Assembly (NCBI GenBank): GCA_030674155.1
Contig: CM060317.1
Coordinates: forward strand, 35,658,520 to 35,722,519
Origin: Stramonita haemastoma
Lineage: Eukaryota; Mollusca; Gastropoda; Neogastropoda; Muricidae
Reading direction: 5' to 3'
DNA: 64,000 nt
The notes under the pieces are model-generated. The model had not been told where the DNA came from, did not search any database, and saw nothing but the letters and a program-made list of their open reading frames with translations. Both the position numbers and the translations under genes were made by a program. Shown piece after piece: positions 60,936-64,000 of the stretch. Each line of letters begins with the position of its first letter. Positions within the stretch are counted from its first letter, which is position 1.

Positions 60936-61033
60936 TATATGATTCCTTGAAGTCATAAGCAAATCAATTTTTTTTTGGAACCATCAACCCATCTATCAAT
61001 ATTATTAAAATGAAAGCAATCTATCATTTTCAA

Positions 61034-61035
<2 letters not shown>

Positions 61036-61114
<79 letters not shown>
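61036..61114. repeat. (GT)n microsatellite, first LRR intron
   Basis: About 39 perfect GT units. Confidence 0.97.
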
Positions 61115-61116
<2 letters not shown>

Positions 61117-61160
61117 CTGTATGTGTGTGTGTGTTGTTATTATTACTATTAGTATTATCA

Positions 61161-61519
61161 TTCTTTTATTTTGAGGATAATGGAATAAGCACTCATGTAC
61201 TTTTTTTTTTTTTTTTTTTTACATCCAATCCCTGTCAGTATACAGTTTTGTAAACTTTGTCATCTGTTTCCACCAGCACTATGGCCTACTTTCAAAAAGC
61301 AGAATGGGTTTTAATGTGTGTGCAAGATGTTCTGCATGCGTTCGCACACAGGAGCTTAGAGTTAGACCTAGTTTATATTATGGTCTCATCCAAACAACTC
61401 TTGGGGGGAGTGAAGTTGGCAATGATGTTAACTTGAGAGGAAAAATCCTCTTCAACGAGATTCGAAACTCGTCAGCAGATCACGAGCGCATCACTCTAAC
61501 CACCAGACTATCCCGTTCC
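61161..61519 (-). mobile_element. SINE family A, complete diverged copy
   Basis: TTTTATTTTGAGGATAATGG through GCAAGATGTTCTGCATGCG to the head end CCAGACTATCCCGTTCC. It lies in the first LRR intron between long GT repeats and a run of C. Confidence 0.85.
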
Positions 61520-61540
61520 CCCCCCCCCCCCCCCCCCCCC

Positions 61541-61586
<46 letters not shown>

Positions 61587-61621
61587 GAGTGAGTGAGTGA
61601 GTGAGTGAGTGTGTGTGTGTG

Positions 61622-61685
<64 letters not shown>

Positions 61686-61751
61686 ACGCACCCTTACTTG
61701 AGTGAGTGAGTGTGTGTGTGTGTGTGTGTGTTGTCACTGTTGTGAGTGTGT

Positions 61752-61803
<52 letters not shown>

Positions 61804-61936
61804 GTGTGTGCGCGCGCGCGTGTGTGGTTTTGTGTGTTTGTGTGTGTGTGCGTGCGTGGTTTGTGTGTTTGTGTGTGTGTGTGGTGTGGTGTGGCGTGTG
61901 TGTGCACGCGCGTTTGTGTGTGTGTGTGTGTGTGTG

Positions 61937-61970
<34 letters not shown>

Positions 61971-61980
61971 TGTGAGAGTG
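61520..61980. repeat. C run plus long interrupted GT/GAGT complex
   Basis: A run of C, then GT, (GAGT)n, GT, GCGCGCGCG, TTTGTGTG and GT again, about 450 bases. CGCG and GT stretches can adopt Z-form. Confidence 0.95.
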
Positions 61981-62322
61981 GGTGTAACTGTAAGTGTATA
62001 CAATGTGCGTGTGTGTATGCCTGTGTGCATACTGATATATCAGATGAAATTTTGACCTGATAGATCGTATCGATCTAAATACCCTCTCTGAACCCATTAC
62101 AAACTGCTGACAAAGAATTATGATGCAGGGGGCTGAAGACTTGGTAGAGTTGGTCTATCCTAAGTGATTAAGTCTGCACAACACAGCAACCAGTTTTTCC
62201 ACACACTGGTTCAACTTGTCTACGATTTAGCAATAAGCCCGCGAAGCAATTTCAAATTTCAGTCAACATTTTTTTAAAGGTATGTATTTCTAGTAAAGAG
62301 AAAGAGAAAGATTTTAACTCAC

Positions 62323-62395
62323 CTTTTCATTAAAACTTTTAACTTCATCTGTCAATGCACACACTCTGTAAATGCAAAACCATGAACCGGAAGTC
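62323..62395 (-). promoter_or_regulatory. Probable LRR gene non-coding first exon and promoter
   Basis: On the - strand AATGAAAAG is followed by a good donor GTGAGT (donor bases 62322-62321). An ETS/GABP motif (CCGGAAGT, + strand 62387-62394) sits at the upstream edge. Short upstream ATGs here do not continue into the coding exon. The exon is inferred from the donor and from the acceptor at 60518; no transcript evidence is available. Confidence 0.45.
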
Positions 62396-62642
62396 AACAA
62401 CCTTATTTTATTGGAAAGCTAGTCTACTGCTAAAATTAGAAAATCTAAAATTAGAATTATATTCAGCATCGAGAAAAAGAGGCAATTATGGTATATCAAT
62501 GTGAATAGCAAATGTATTGGATTGATTTGTAGCTATTGAGAAAAGTTTAATAAAATTATGATTGTATTATAAATAATAATATATGTGTAGGAAGAAAAGT
62601 TATAACTGATATATTATTTATTTTTCGCATTGTGGTCGTGGT

Positions 62643-62714
62643 GGCTCGTTGGTCTAGGGGTATGATTCTCGCTTAGGGTGCGAGAGGTCCCGGGTTCAAA
62701 TCCCGGACGAGCCC
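62643..62714 (+). tRNA. tRNA-Pro (anticodon AGG)
   Basis: A 72-base cloverleaf. Acceptor stem GGCTCGT pairs with ACGAGCC at 62707-62713, discriminator C. The anticodon stem CTCGC/GCGAG encloses loop TTAGGGT, with AGG at 62675-62677. The T arm is GTCCCGGGTTCAAATCCCGGA with perfect pairing and an intact B box; the A box is TGGTCTAGGGG. No intron. Unlike the tRNA-like SINE heads in the window it has a complete fold and no SINE body, so it reads as a real gene. Confidence 0.96.
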
Positions 62715-62719
62715 GTTAC

Positions 62720-62724
62720 TTTTT
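62720..62724 (+). terminator. RNA polymerase III terminator of tRNA-Pro
   Basis: A run of five T six bases after the mature 3' end, the normal Pol III stop. Confidence 0.8.
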
Positions 62725-63639
62725 GTCTATTGACCTGTATTCCTTCTAAATAACACAACGAAGTTCTTGTTGAATTCAAACAAACAAAGAAAAATGCAAG
62801 AGTATCCACTTTTTTCTTTGAACAGAAAGAAATGGTAGACAGACAAAAAAGTTCCAGCCAGGGTCCTGCCATAGGTACGAAAGAACACACATACACAAAA
62901 ATTAACACAGTTCGCATCATGTCAGAATCCTTTTCCCTCCAAGGGTGTGGTAGTATGACAATGAGATGGATGACTGTATACCTGTCAGCTTTTGACATAC
63001 CTGTGTAAAAAATAAGAATTGGCTTACATAGATGGTCCTTTTGAATGACCCCCCCCCCCCCCACCTCCCCATCCCCTGAGTTATGACATTTCATAGGAAA
63101 AGATTTACAAAATAGTACATAAACATAAAAAGGATTAACAAAAATCAAGTGAAAATTTTTTTTAAAAGAGAGAAAAGTTAAAAAATACTTGCACAGTTTT
63201 AATTTGAGTTTTAAATTTGGCGACGTGACAGCCTTGATATGGGCCTGTGTGGTCGGCGGGCGGGGCTATAAACAACATGATTGGATTGGATTGGGTGTGG
63301 CCTGCGCCTCCTAGTGTCCCACCATCATGAAATTGGAGCTTTCTGAGCACCTGTCTTTGGACACCTTGGTATACACTGCCGAACTTAGCGCTCTTGTCTT
63401 GTCCTTAAGACTGATTCTTATTCAGTGATCATTAAAATAAAGGCTTCTTGGTTTGTGCAGATTAATTTTGCTCTCGGCTCTGGAGGCTATAGCTTGTGGG
63501 AACATAAATCACCCTTAGCTTCAGGAGTTCTGCGAAATGTATAGTCCTACTTCTTTGAGAGGGGACGGTTGTGATAATGTTTTGGTATGGATTTCGGGGC
63601 ACGTGGTCATTCGGGGCAACCAAGCCGTCAACACACACA

Positions 63640-63641
<2 letters not shown>
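62725..63641. other. Non-coding after the tRNA
   Basis: C run near 63050, inverted repeat F at 63200-63295; nothing else recognised. Confidence 0.5.
63200..63295 (-). repeat. Dispersed repeat F, copy 2 (inverted)
   Basis: GGCCTGTGTGGTCGGCGGGC, GGGGCTATAAACAACATGAT and TTGGATTGGATTGG are the reverse complement of 50213-50300. The TTGGA repeat may be a retroposon tail. Confidence 0.65.
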
Positions 63642-63697
<56 letters not shown>

Positions 63698-63780
63698 TAT
63701 TATTATTATCATCATCATCATCATCATCATCATCACATCATCATCATCACTATCATCACCACCATCATCACCACCATCAT

Positions 63781-63814
<34 letters not shown>

Positions 63815-63815
63815 G
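63642..63815. repeat. (ATT)n - (ATC)n - (AAC)n trinucleotide tract
   Basis: ATT to about 63697, ATC/ACC to 63780, AAC to 63814. Confidence 0.95.
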
Positions 63816-63821
63816 TAGTAG

Positions 63822-64000
63822 TAGGCACCCGTCAGTCTCGGAAGACTACGGAGTTGCGCTCTAGTCTTTAGAGCGCAAAGCCTGGGAAGGTAAGTATGGA
63901 GGGCAAGCTGTTACCCATGCAGCAGACCCCCCCTCTCCACGCCACTGGAATGATCCATTGGAAAGGCAATGACCGATACGAATGGTTCCAGTACCGTCGC
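63822..64000 (-). mobile_element. Probable SINE-type repeat, cut by the window edge
   Basis: CGTCAGTCTCGGAAGACTAC, then CCTCTCCACGCCACTGG. It resembles a high-copy invertebrate repeat that I recall, and follows an (AAC)n tract that could be its tail. The head would lie beyond 64000. Confidence 0.45.

Noticed and set aside
62696..63148. 150-codon - strand ORF right of the tRNA
   Set aside because: It overlaps the tRNA end and a C run, has no domain and no codon bias visible by eye.

Overview
This is a eukaryotic, animal-type window: long GT-AG introns, very dense dinucleotide microsatellites, tRNA-derived SINEs with target-site duplications, decayed LINEs and small inverted-repeat DNA elements. 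The style of the SINEs and LINEs suggests a mollusc, probably a gastropod. That assignment is an inference from repeat style and protein similarity; no species is claimed.

Two spliced protein-coding genes and one tRNA gene are supported. (1) On the + strand, an HPRT gene (hypoxanthine-guanine phosphoribosyltransferase, purine salvage) runs from ATG 14387 to stop 36240 in eight coding exons that join in frame to 217 codons. Exon sizes (107, 184, 66, 101, 47, 77) equal those I know for human HPRT1, except that human exons 5 and 6 are one exon here. (2) On the - strand, a leucine-rich-repeat gene runs from ATG 60486 to stop 47511 in ten coding exons that join in frame to 559 residues. Its N-terminus carries good matches to a BC-box and a Cul2-box, so I infer that it may be a substrate receptor of a cullin-2 ubiquitin ligase. 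(3) A tRNA-Pro(AGG) gene lies at 62643-62714, about 250 bp from the probable promoter of the LRR gene and pointing away from it. The two protein genes converge.

Layout: 1-14 kb is intergenic. It holds an inverted-repeat DNA element (1876-2813), a nearly complete LINE with four single-base frameshifts (about 2960-6300), many SINE copies, and a 74-bp tandem array facing a similar G-rich arm. 14.3-37.3 kb is HPRT, with its introns full of repeats (a MITE, a LINE 3' fragment, a second copy of the inverted-repeat element, a chimeric tRNA/5S SINE, a piggyBac-type MITE). 37.3-47.2 kb is intergenic, with SINEs, a hairpin-forming minisatellite and a 33-bp minisatellite. 47.5-62.4 kb is the LRR gene, whose exons 7-9 are flanked directly by tandem arrays; one of these has multiplied the exon 8 splice acceptor. 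62.4-64 kb holds the tRNA and repeats.

No operon, phage, CRISPR or defence system is present. The most unusual signals are the amplified splice-acceptor array (52686-53190), the BC-box/Cul2-box LRR protein, and the modular SINEs.
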